Assembly: GCA_041752455.1 (NCBI GenBank)
Contig: JBGSWL010000015.1
Location: 1-32,255, forward strand
Length of the DNA stretch: 32,255 bases
DNA from: JBGSWL01 sp041752455
Lineage (GTDB): Bacteria; Pseudomonadota; Alphaproteobacteria; Rhizobiales; Rhizobiaceae
Direction of reading: 5' to 3'
Below are positions 24,642 to 32,106 of the stretch, piece by piece; position 1 is the stretch's first letter; each line of letters begins with the position of its first letter. The notes beneath the pieces are model-generated. The model did not search any database, had not been told where the DNA came from, and saw only the letters and a program-made list of their open reading frames with translations. A program made the position numbers and the translations under genes.

Positions 24642-25244
24642 ATGTCTGATCCCGAACCGCCCGCGCGTGGGCGGCCGCGCACGATAAACAACGATGATGT
24701 CCTGGACGCCGCCATGACCGCCTACTGGCGGTCAGACCCTGCCGATGTGTCGATGAATGCGGTCTGCGAACTGGCGGGCGTATCCAAGCCATCGGTGTAC
24801 CGCGAATTCGGCAGCGAAGACGGGCTGAAACTTGCCGTCTTGGACCGCTATGCCGAAGCGGTGTTGTCTGACATGTTTGTGATTTTGCATGCTGGTAGGG
24901 GATTGCGCGAAACGCTCGACGCGCTGGTCGACTTCGCCAGTGCCGACCCGCGCATGGAAACCGGTTGCCTGTTCTACAAGATGCGTGCCGGCAAACACCG
25001 GCTCGGGCCGTTGACACGCGCGCGGGTTCAAGAGATCGATGCCACCGGTCAGGCCGCCTACGCCGCCTTCCTGCAATCGCGCCTTGATGCCGGCGAGGCA
25101 ATCGGCGGCCTGCCTGTTGCGGAAGCAGCACGATATCTCGGCGAGCAGATCGCGCTGGCGATCACGCAGCGCGCCTCGGGCGAGGACCCGGCTCGTGTCC
25201 GCTACATGTTGAAGCTGGCCTTGTCCGTGTTCCTGCCAGCCTGA
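24642..25244 (+). CDS. TetR/AcrR-family transcriptional regulator
   Basis: A 200-residue regulator. The N-terminal helix-turn-helix is at about 17-62 (DDVLDAAMTAYWRSD and VCELAGVSKPSVYREFGSEDGL); the rest is a helical ligand domain. ATG at 24642 is the only possible start near the operator because an in-frame stop (TAA) precedes it. There is no ribosome site between the operator and the ATG, so the message may be leaderless. It likely represses both itself and the divergent SnoaL-like gene. The ligand is unknown. Confidence 0.88.
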   Translation: MSDPEPPARGRPRTINNDDVLDAAMTAYWRSDPADVSMNAVCELAGVSKPSVYREFGSEDGLKLAVLDRYAEAVLSDMFVILHAGRGLRETLDALVDFASADPRMETGCLFYKMRAGKHRLGPLTRARVQEIDATGQAAYAAFLQSRLDAGEAIGGLPVAEAARYLGEQIALAITQRASGEDPARVRYMLKLALSVFLPA

Positions 25245-25504
25245 AAAGACACAATCAGGATCATGTCAGAAGGGATGGACGGTTTGCGGACTGGAGAATG
25301 GCGCGCCGGTGAGGATAAAACTGGGCACTCGTATGTGATTGTTTCGTCTATATAAATTTTTTGACCCCAACGAAGGGATGCCTTTTTGTACAAACCAACC
25401 GCGCACTAGACATCGCAATTTCCGAGTGCGCTTGGGTTTGGTTCTTGTCGTTCGCGAAAGCGACACCTAAAAATGCGGGTAAACCAGCACCGAGAAGTCG
25501 CCTC
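25245..25504. other. Gap marking the start of the accessory module
   Basis: This 260-bp gap has no supported gene. Base composition falls here compared with the agl and tetR regions, with runs such as TCTATATAAATTTTTT near 25350. It is the left edge of the accessory module. I found no integrase, att repeat or tRNA in it. The AT-rich stretch near 25335-25365 probably promotes the DUF262 gene, but no clean -35/-10 pair stands out. Confidence 0.5.
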
Positions 25505-27370
25505 ATGGATGTCCACAAATCGTCCCTCCTCGCCGTTTTCGACGCCAAGCAACGGCTAGAAGTGCCGCTGTTTCAGCGCCAATACGTTTGGAGCGAAGAC
25601 CAGCAGTGGCTGCCCCTCTGGGAAGACATTGAGCGCAAATTCATCGAAACCTTGGAAGGTCGTAAGGATGCGCCGAACCACTTTCTTGGCGCTATGGTCC
25701 TGGATCAAAAGCAGACTCCGACCGGGCATGTCGTAGTCCGGCAGGTCATCGACGGTCAGCAGCGGCTTACAACCCTTCAGATTTTCCTCGCCGCCTACCG
25801 GGACTTCTGCAAGGAACAGGGCTGCGACGCATTGGCCTCCGAATGCGAAAAATTTGTTTTCAACACAGGCATGATGACTGATCCTGACGTTGATCGGTTC
25901 AAGGTCTGGCCAACGCAGTTGGATCGGCGGCAATTCACTGATGTGGTTTCTTCGGGCTCGCGCGAAGAGCTATTGAGGCGTCATCCGCTTCGTCGCAAAC
26001 CTTATGCTCGCAAGCCCGATCCGCGTCCGCGCATGGTCGAAGCTTATTTGTTCTTTTTTGCACAGCTCAAGGTTTTTTTTCTAGGCGAGGATGGTGAAGC
26101 GCCAATCGCGACCGAGTATCCGATTTCCTCGCGGGTGGATGAGTGTTTCCAAACGCTGCGCAATGCGTTGATGGTGGTTGTGATCGATCTCCAGAAAGAC
26201 GACGATCCGCAGGTTATATTTGAAACTCTTAACGCGCGGGGCGAGCCGCTACTTCCTGCGGACTTGCTTCGAAACTATATATTCTTTCGAGCTAATCGAA
26301 CCGGACTCGACATCGAGGCCACGTACAAAAAATATTGGTCACGTTTTGACGATGAATTCTGGCGCGAAGAGGTAAAGCAAGGTCGCTTGACGCGCCCGCG
26401 CAGCGATCTCTACATGCAGCATTTCCTAGCAAGCCGTCAGGGCCAAGATATCCCGATTAAGCATCTTTATGTCGAATACCGTCATTGGCTGGAGAGAGCG
26501 CAACCCTTTCCAGACGTAACCACTGAGTTGGCTACGTTGGCACGCCAAGGGGACCATTTTCGACGGATAATTCAACCAAAACAGGATGACATAATTTATC
26601 GCTTATGCGCATTCCTTGAATCGTATGATATCCGCACCGCTTACCCGTTGTTACTTGCCATGCTGGATGCAGACTTATCTGATGGCGGTTGGTTAGAAGT
26701 ATCACAAATTCTCGAATCTTACCTACTTCGCCGCGCGGTGTGCAATCTCGGCACGAAGAATTATAATCGCATCTTTCTGTCACTGACGCGCAACCTCCGC
26801 AAAGATGGCTTCAGCCCGGAGAATTTGAAAGCGGTACTTCTTGCTCAAACGGGTGAGTCTGGCGTGTGGCCCGACGATGCGACTTTCCGCGAGGCATGGC
26901 TGCACAAACCGCTGTACGGGCCACTGAATAGCCCCAAGTTGGTGCATCTTTTCGGCCGCTTAAATCATGCCTGCATGTCCTCGAAATCCGAAAGCCTCGT
27001 TTTTGATCAGCAGCCTTCTGTCGAGCACATCATGCCACAAGGATGGCTGAAAAACTGGCCCTTAGCAGATGGCTCGAAGGGGTTGGATTTCATGGAGCTC
27101 TACACCGCGGCCGAAACCGACGCCAAGGCAGTTGCGACACGCAAGCGGGAAACAATGGTCCAAACCATCGGCAACCTTACCGTACTAAGCACCGGCCTTA
27201 ACTCTGCTCAGTCCAATCTGCCTTGGAGCCAAAAGCGGCCCGAAATGATGAAGCATTCCCTGCTGCCAATAAACCAAGGATTGTTGGAAACGACCATATG
27301 GGATGAAGCCGCTATCATTACGCGCGGAACATCGTTGTTCACAATGGCCCTGAACCTTTGGACGAAATAG
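25505..27370 (+). CDS. DUF262/DUF1524 (GmrSD-like) type IV restriction protein
   Basis: A 621-residue protein in which both halves of a GmrSD-type system are in one chain. The N-terminal DUF262 domain has the PLFQRQYVW motif (21-29) and the diagnostic IDGQQR motif (82-87). FETLNARGEPLLPADLLRNY (239-258) follows. The C-terminal DUF1524 domain is HNH-like: EH at 507-508, then GNLTVLS (556-562), N566 and N571. Family members cut modified phage DNA using nucleotide hydrolysis. Other named single-chain relatives are SspE and BrxU; no ssp or brx partner genes are present, so a stand-alone role is likely. ATG at 25505 is chosen at the start of homologous-looking sequence. The gene is more AT-rich than the agl genes and carries a run of eight Ts at 26073-26080, suggesting transfer. 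Confidence 0.87.
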   Translation: MDVHKSSLLAVFDAKQRLEVPLFQRQYVWSEDQQWLPLWEDIERKFIETLEGRKDAPNHFLGAMVLDQKQTPTGHVVVRQVIDGQQRLTTLQIFLAAYRDFCKEQGCDALASECEKFVFNTGMMTDPDVDRFKVWPTQLDRRQFTDVVSSGSREELLRRHPLRRKPYARKPDPRPRMVEAYLFFFAQLKVFFLGEDGEAPIATEYPISSRVDECFQTLRNALMVVVIDLQKDDDPQVIFETLNARGEPLLPADLLRNYIFFRANRTGLDIEATYKKYWSRFDDEFWREEVKQGRLTRPRSDLYMQHFLASRQGQDIPIKHLYVEYRHWLERAQPFPDVTTELATLARQGDHFRRIIQPKQDDIIYRLCAFLESYDIRTAYPLLLAMLDADLSDGGWLEVSQILESYLLRRAVCNLGTKNYNRIFLSLTRNLRKDGFSPENLKAVLLAQTGESGVWPDDATFREAWLHKPLYGPLNSPKLVHLFGRLNHACMSSKSESLVFDQQPSVEHIMPQGWLKNWPLADGSKGLDFMELYTAAETDAKAVATRKRETMVQTIGNLTVLSTGLNSAQSNLPWSQKRPEMMKHSLLPINQGLLETTIWDEAAIITRGTSLFTMALNLWTK

Positions 27371-27399
27371 GTTCTGTAACTGCGGAGACAAGTCAGAAC
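27371..27399. terminator. Weak hairpin between convergent genes
   Basis: GTTCTG (27371-27376) and CAGAAC (27394-27399) could form a 6-bp stem with a 17-base loop exactly in the 30-bp gap between the DUF262 gene and the relaxase. No T-run is present. The support is weak and positional. Confidence 0.25.
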
Positions 27400-27400
27400 A

Positions 27401-28843
27401 TCAGTCAAAGCCACGCGTCCTACGATGCTGCGCTTTCTGCGTCTGGCTCGGATTCTTTAGAATCTCAAGCTGCTCCCTTATCCGCGCGCGCTGCTCTTCG
27501 CGCGTTTCCTCGCGGGCTGCGGCGGGCCTCGTGACCTCCGCCGCATTTTCCGATAGCTCCCGCCACCGCTGATCGCCCTGCGCTTGTTGCAGGCGGTCGG
27601 TGACGCGTGTTTCGCGGATCAGGTCTCGGATCAGGGATCGCCTCTCCCGCGTATCGATGCTGTCCAGGGCAACGCCGCGCCGGTCAAGGCCTGCGCGTTC
27701 GCGCCCATGACGACGCTTCAATGCCTCCTGTTCGATCTGGTGACGCTCGGCGGCATTGATGGCGGGGTTGCGCCGCAAAGGCGCAATGACAGACCTTAAC
27801 CCCGGCACTCGGTCGAACAGGGCAAAGAAGCGCGCCGCCACGATATTGAACAGATGGCCGTCTTCGGCCTTCTGCGCTGCCTTGAGTGAGAGGCGCTCGT
27901 GTCGATGCACGATTTCAAGCTCCTGCCGTTTCAGGTCCAGCTTGCCGCGCCGGGCCTTCTGCTTGGCTGCCAGGTCGGATGCAGACTTCGCACCACGGGC
28001 GCGCGCGACTTCGCGAAGGCGTTCATCCTGGGCGCGTTGGTGCGCGCCCTGCTGTTCCTTCGCCTGATCGACGGTCGGCAGAGTGTCAGCCGGAAGTGTC
28101 GCAAGGCGCTCTTTTAGGGCGCGGGTCCGAACGCCCTCAATCTGACGGGCGAGGGCATGGATATGGCCGCCCTTGTCCACGACGACATAGCTGCGCTTCT
28201 CGCCCTGGGCGAGGACATATCCGGCCCGGTCCAGTCCGGCGCGGAAGGATTCCGCACTGTCGGACGCCCGGTATAGGGCTGTGATCTCCGCGCGGCGCTT
28301 TTCAGGGGACAATCCGCTGGCCTCGGCCATAGCCTTTTCGGCATGGGTGAGGTCGCGCACCTGTTCAAAGCGCGCATCGCCCCGGTCTTCTGCAAGACCA
28401 TGGGGCAGGGTCAGGCCATAAGCCTGGGCCAGTTCGCGCGCGCAGGTGCGCAGTTTCATGTGGTCATGGCTGATCTGGACCGCGCGCATGGTGCGCGTGT
28501 CGATCCGCGACCACACGGCATGGCAATGTTCGCGCCCGTTTTTCACATGAAAGACGACGGCGCGCGGCTGGCCGGAAAGGCCCAGCCGCTCCTCGATATG
28601 ATCGAGGGCTGCCATGTATTGTTCGCGCGACAAGGGCGACGACGGATTGACCGACAGGCTGTAGAGCGGCTTGACGCACCGCGTCCCCGCCGCCACGGCC
28701 TCGAACTCGGCGAACGCGCCGTGGAGGTCATCGGCCACGGTCCCGCGAACGGACGCAATCTCGATCCGCTCATTGTCGTACTCGTTCGACAGATGGGTGG
28801 CGAGGTCGCGTCCCCCGCCGCGCTGGCTGCCTTTGAGGATCAT
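27401..28843 (-). CDS. Relaxase/mobilisation nuclease (MobA/VirD2-like)
   Basis: A 480-residue protein with a Relaxase-family N-terminus. The metal-binding histidine motif is HVKNGREHCHAVWSRID (99-115), giving the triad His99, His106 and His108. A tyrosine at 22 (LSNEYDNE) is the candidate nicking residue. It would nick oriT, stay attached to the 5' end and lead the strand into the recipient. Residues from about 130 on are rich in charged, helical and coiled-coil-like sequence, normal for MOBP-type relaxase tails. The ATG overlaps the mobC stop (ATGA), so the pair is coupled. Exact MOB class is not provable here. Confidence 0.85.
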   Translation of the reverse strand: MILKGSQRGGGRDLATHLSNEYDNERIEIASVRGTVADDLHGAFAEFEAVAAGTRCVKPLYSLSVNPSSPLSREQYMAALDHIEERLGLSGQPRAVVFHVKNGREHCHAVWSRIDTRTMRAVQISHDHMKLRTCARELAQAYGLTLPHGLAEDRGDARFEQVRDLTHAEKAMAEASGLSPEKRRAEITALYRASDSAESFRAGLDRAGYVLAQGEKRSYVVVDKGGHIHALARQIEGVRTRALKERLATLPADTLPTVDQAKEQQGAHQRAQDERLREVARARGAKSASDLAAKQKARRGKLDLKRQELEIVHRHERLSLKAAQKAEDGHLFNIVAARFFALFDRVPGLRSVIAPLRRNPAINAAERHQIEQEALKRRHGRERAGLDRRGVALDSIDTRERRSLIRDLIRETRVTDRLQQAQGDQRWRELSENAAEVTRPAAAREETREEQRARIREQLEILKNPSQTQKAQHRRTRGFD

Positions 28844-29193
28844 GGGTCGCGCCCCATGGCCTCAAAGCAGACGGTGCGCATTTCGGCGAGGTCACGAAAG
28901 GCAGCGGCGACGTGAGGGTTGCTCACGTCGATGACGCCGCCGGTGGCGGCGTCGCGGAGGATTTCCGCGACGCGCCCCAGTTCGCCGAGCAAACGGGCAG
29001 CCACCTTGTGGTTGACCGTGGGCCGTCTGGTCACGGAAGGCAGCTTTGTGTTCAACACCGCAGAGCGGATCACGGAAGCCACGGGCATACCCGCGCGGTC
29101 GGCCATAAGCCGGATCGCTTCGGCTTCCTGACTGTTGAACCGGGCGGATAGCGTCTCTTGACGCTGCCGCCTGCTGCTGCCGCTCCGTGCCAT
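28840..29193 (-). CDS. MobC-like relaxosome accessory protein
   Basis: A 117-residue protein. A basic N-terminus is followed by a ribbon-helix-helix-like segment (about 12-48, ETLSARFNSQEAEAIRLMAD). Then comes a helical MobC-type region (about 60-110) that includes ARLLGELGRVAEILRDA. Such proteins bind oriT and help the relaxase open the DNA. The ATG at 29193 follows AAGGGG at good spacing; the frame from 29376 has an unlikely proline-rich lead. It overlaps the relaxase start by four bases. Confidence 0.8.
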   Translation of the reverse strand: MARSGSSRRQRQETLSARFNSQEAEAIRLMADRAGMPVASVIRSAVLNTKLPSVTRRPTVNHKVAARLLGELGRVAEILRDAATGGVIDVSNPHVAAAFRDLAEMRTVCFEAMGRDP

Positions 29194-29204
29194 GACAGGC
29201 CCCT

Positions 29205-29375
29205 TAACGCGCCTCCAATGACGCGCTTCATTGGTCGTGGTGCAGCGCCGAAACGCTGCTCTCGGCCCGGAGTGGTTCGATACCCGGATGGCCGAATTGC
29301 CGGGGGATGCAACGGGGGCTGGCTCATAGAAGCCCCCTTGCCCAGATGGCGCGGACTCGCCGCGCACATCTGGCA
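29205..29375. other. Structured oriT-like region upstream of mobC
   Basis: Four hairpins lie in a row: CCAATGA/TCATTGG-type (29215-29234), GCAGCG/CGCTGC (29242-29259), GGGGGCT/AGCCCCC (29314-29337), and a 13-bp stem with one bulged A, CAGATGGCGCGG paired with CCGCGCACATCTG (29343-29372). A non-coding, hairpin-rich stretch directly upstream of mobC-relaxase is where oriT usually lies. I found no known nick consensus, so the nic site is not assigned. Confidence 0.45.
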
Positions 29376-29397
29376 CTCCAAGCTAAACGTAATAATG

Positions 29398-29403
29398 ATT
29401 ATA
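29398..29403 (-). promoter_or_regulatory. Candidate -10 box for the mobC-relaxase operon
   Basis: On the minus strand this reads TATAAT, a perfect -10 consensus, inside an AT-rich stretch about 205 bp before the mobC ATG. No good -35 is at 16-18 bp, which fits an activator-dependent promoter. The TGGTCA element begins 89 bp further upstream. Confidence 0.4.
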
Positions 29404-29491
29404 GGGGGGACAACGTTAAGGGCAGTTAAAGCCGCCATACATCCGTGTTCTGTCAACGGATTTGCGAGATATTACCATAAGATAGAACGAG

Positions 29492-29509
29492 TGGTCAAGA
29501 ATTGGTCAC
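29492..29509. repeat. TGGTCA direct-repeat element, copy A
   Basis: TGGTCAAGAATTGGTCAC holds two TGGTCA half-sites 11 bp apart, one helix turn. It overlaps the stop codon of the unrecognised gene and lies upstream of the mobC promoter. Copy B at 30326-30343 is the same element in inverted orientation, with 16 of 18 bases identical. Confidence 0.75.
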
Positions 29510-30325
29510 GCCGTTTACTTCGCTACCAGCACTCACAGCGACCGGCCTTAACAGCACCCGCAAATGGGCAAAAACACTCTCTCCCTGTCCCGTCGGTTCC
29601 CTGTCGATGCCGTTGCCGTCAAGTGTAGGAGGGGAGGTTCGATATAGGTTGCCATCCGTTAGCAGGTAGAATTTCGGATGGTTGAATGTGAAGCCGCGCA
29701 AGGCAACAAGGTAGGAGCTGGCCGTAGCGAGGGTCGTCAATGTGCCGGTGCAGATTTCAGCCGCCAGACCGAACACCCGCTCGGGTTCATAGTTATGCAC
29801 CCGGCGCGGATTCCCCACATACTCGATGGCCCGGAACCACGGCATATGCGGGACCGCTGTGAATACGATCCGGGAATAGGGAATCGGAAAATAGGGCATC
29901 CTAGGATCGTAGCCCTCGGGGTCATTTCCACCCAGTACCGGCCCCTCGGCATAGACGTGATACTGGCCTTCAAGTTCCGGCGGCGGTGCTTCCGGTGCCT
30001 TCGCGGCATTGTCGTCGTTAGAGGGCGAGTACCCGAACAGCCCCGCCATCAGATTGCCCAGCCCGGCCAAGGCGTCGGGCTCTTCCGCACCTGAAAGGAA
30101 CAACAAGCACTCGTTGTAGACGGCGTCGAATGTGTCGTGCGAGTCGCCAAGGAGTCGCTGCATCGTCTTGAGGGAAAAGTCGAAGCCTCTGGGATTGGCG
30201 CGGCGGATGCGACTGTGAAGCGTCGGCGCGCCAAGATTGCCGTGGCGCGCCTGATAGGATTTCAGCCGCCGCCTGATTTCGGCGCGCATCTGCACGTCGA
30301 AAGTGACGGGCGCTTCGTCATGCAT
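29495..30325 (-). CDS. Unrecognised protein between the mob and tra genes
   Basis: I do not recognise this 276-residue protein. The N-terminal third is basic and helical (FDVQMRAEIRRRLKSYQ, then LGAPTLHSRIRRAN and FSLKTMQRLLGDS) and could be a helix-turn-helix-like DNA-binding part. A Pro/Glu-rich linker at about 104-118 leads to a C-terminal globular part with many aromatic residues (YFPIPYSRIVFTAVPHMPWF). There is no signal peptide or clear membrane helix. AGGAA lies 8 bases before the ATG. Matching TGGTCA elements bracket the gene, one just before the start and one across the stop. Position between the relaxosome genes and traG, and divergence from traG, suggest a role in control of transfer. 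That is inference. Confidence 0.7.
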   Translation of the reverse strand: MHDEAPVTFDVQMRAEIRRRLKSYQARHGNLGAPTLHSRIRRANPRGFDFSLKTMQRLLGDSHDTFDAVYNECLLFLSGAEEPDALAGLGNLMAGLFGYSPSNDDNAAKAPEAPPPELEGQYHVYAEGPVLGGNDPEGYDPRMPYFPIPYSRIVFTAVPHMPWFRAIEYVGNPRRVHNYEPERVFGLAAEICTGTLTTLATASSYLVALRGFTFNHPKFYLLTDGNLYRTSPPTLDGNGIDREPTGQGESVFAHLRVLLRPVAVSAGSEVNGVTNS

Positions 30326-30343
30326 GTGACCAGTTCCTGACCA
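30326..30343. repeat. TGGTCA direct-repeat element, copy B
   Basis: On the minus strand this reads TGGTCAGGAACTGGTCAC, ending directly against the ATG of the unrecognised gene and 104 bp before traG. Relative to traG it has the same orientation as copy A relative to mobC. The minus-strand ribosome site AGGAA lies inside the element, so a bound protein would also block translation signals or transcription. Confidence 0.75.
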
Positions 30344-30447
30344 ATCGTCGCCCCTTCAACAATTCAATGTGCGTCCGCATCTGCACGGCAACGCGCAATG
30401 TTCGCCAGTTAAGCCGAACGGCGCGGTCCTTGAAAGGGGCGCGTGGC

Positions 30448-32091
30448 GTGTCAGAGAAACCCAAAAACTCTTCCCCCATCCCCTCGCTTGTTGCGGGAGT
30501 GGGCATCGGCTGCCTCGCCTACTACGTCGGGTCCACCGGCTACGAGTATCTGCTCGGCACGGTCAGCGCGCTGACGATCATCGACGCGCTCGGCAGGATG
30601 CCCCAGCACTTTCAACAAGAGCGCCGCCGCAAGCAAGCGGCAGAGCCCAGCGGCGTCTTCGGTACGGCGCGTTGGGCAACTGTGAAGGATTGCCGGGATG
30701 CAGGTCTGACAGACCCCAACGGCCTTTACCTTGGCTGCCTCGACGGTGTGCCTCTATTCTATAACGGCAAAGCGCATGGTGTACTGGTAGCCCCGACCCG
30801 TCAGGGCAAGGGCATTTCCGTCGTTATTCCCAACCTCCTGCACAACCAGGGCAGCATGTGCGTCACCGACCCGAAGGGCGAATTGGCCTCGGTGACGGCG
30901 CAGCACCGCGCGAAAAAGTTTGGCCAGGCTGTCTACATCGTCAATCCCTGGGGTCTGCACGGTCTGCCCAGCCACCGCTTCAATCCGTTCGGCTACCTCG
31001 TCGAAACCTACGCGGACCCGGCGCAGCGGCGCAGTCTGACGGAGGAAGTCGCAAGCCTAGTCCTTCAATTGCTGCCCGAACCGGAAGGCGAGAAAAACCG
31101 CTACTTCCGTGAGGGCTCCCGCAAGATTCTGCGCGCGCTGTTGCTGTTGTTTGCAACACGCGGCGATGCTGCGCGCTGCAACCCGGTCGAGCTGTGGCGC
31201 GTGCTGCAAAGCCCGCCGCGCCTGATCGCTGCGATAGGCGAAATGGCGGACTCCGAAGCGCTGGACTTCATGCTGAGGGACATTGCCGATGACCTTCAAA
31301 AACTGATGACGGGCAGCGCCGACCAGTTTGGCGATTTCCGAGAGGGCGCATCGCAGACGGTCAGCATTTTCGATCCTGCCGGATGGCTGGCTGACAGCGT
31401 GACCGCCTCGGACTTCTCCTTTGCCGACCTCAAGTCGCGCAAGGCGACGGTCTATCTCGTGATCCCCTCCGACAAGATCGGGACTTACGGCCCGTGGCTT
31501 GGCCTTCTGACGCGACGCGCCATCGATTCCGTTGCGCGTACGCCTGGCAAGTCGAACGTCCTGTTCCTGCTCGATGAGGCCGCGAACATGGGCAAGCTGG
31601 CGGGGCTTTCTGAAGCCCTGACTTTGCTGCCAGGATTGGGTGTGCGGGTATGGTTCATCGTGCAGGCGCTCGAACAGCTCGAAAACCTGTACGGCAGGGC
31701 GACAACGCAAGTGATCCTGTCACAAGCGGAAGTGAAGCAGTTCTTCGCTGTCCAGAGCCTGCCGCTGGCAAAGCAGCTTTCCGAAGCCTGCGGTATGCGA
31801 ACGGTCAAGACTACGAATATAGGCCTTGGCCGCGACCTGAATGACGACATCGGTGAGAGCGTCAGTGAAACCGGGCGTCCGTTGATTTCACCGGAGGACG
31901 TGCGCGCCCTCGCCTGGCCGAAGCAGCTCCTGTTCGTCAACGCGCTGCCGCCCATCAAAGCGGATCGCGTCCCCTACTGGGAAGTAGAGCCGTGGCGAAG
32001 CTGGGCCGCGCCGAACCCTGTTGAGGGCGGCAAGGTTCCTGCCGGGGAAGTGAAGTTCAAACTGCAATACAAGGAGAAGGGCAATGGCTGA
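30448..32091 (+). CDS. traG: Type IV coupling protein (VirD4/TraG family)
   Basis: A 547-residue ATPase of the inner membrane that links the relaxosome to a type IV secretion channel. Two short hydrophobic helices at about 12-28 and 32-46 anchor it. Walker A APTRQGKGIS is at 115-124, followed by VVIPNL and VTDPKGEL. Walker B VLFLLDEAANMG is at about 371-382. It is somewhat shorter than typical TraG/VirD4 (about 600-700). GTG at 30448 is preferred because GAAAGGGG lies upstream; ATG at 30367 lacks a ribosome site. Its stop overlaps the start of the next gene by 8 bases. No type IV channel genes are in the window. Confidence 0.87.
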   Translation: MSEKPKNSSPIPSLVAGVGIGCLAYYVGSTGYEYLLGTVSALTIIDALGRMPQHFQQERRRKQAAEPSGVFGTARWATVKDCRDAGLTDPNGLYLGCLDGVPLFYNGKAHGVLVAPTRQGKGISVVIPNLLHNQGSMCVTDPKGELASVTAQHRAKKFGQAVYIVNPWGLHGLPSHRFNPFGYLVETYADPAQRRSLTEEVASLVLQLLPEPEGEKNRYFREGSRKILRALLLLFATRGDAARCNPVELWRVLQSPPRLIAAIGEMADSEALDFMLRDIADDLQKLMTGSADQFGDFREGASQTVSIFDPAGWLADSVTASDFSFADLKSRKATVYLVIPSDKIGTYGPWLGLLTRRAIDSVARTPGKSNVLFLLDEAANMGKLAGLSEALTLLPGLGVRVWFIVQALEQLENLYGRATTQVILSQAEVKQFFAVQSLPLAKQLSEACGMRTVKTTNIGLGRDLNDDIGESVSETGRPLISPEDVRALAWPKQLLFVNALPPIKADRVPYWEVEPWRSWAAPNPVEGGKVPAGEVKFKLQYKEKGNG

Positions 32092-32106
32092 GTTCGATGT
32101 GAAAGT
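32084..32106 (+). pseudogene. Start of a gene cut off by the right-hand IS
   Basis: ATG at 32084 is preceded by AAGGAGAAGG, an excellent ribosome site, and overlaps the traG stop. Only MAEFDVK is read from host sequence before IS-like DNA begins near 32107, so the gene is interrupted. Its product cannot be named; as a coupled downstream neighbour of traG it was probably a transfer gene. Confidence 0.55.

Noticed and set aside
30367..30447. N-terminal extension of traG from ATG 30367
   Set aside because: No ribosome site and an Arg-rich lead without membrane character; GTG 30448 has a good site and begins just before the first membrane helix.
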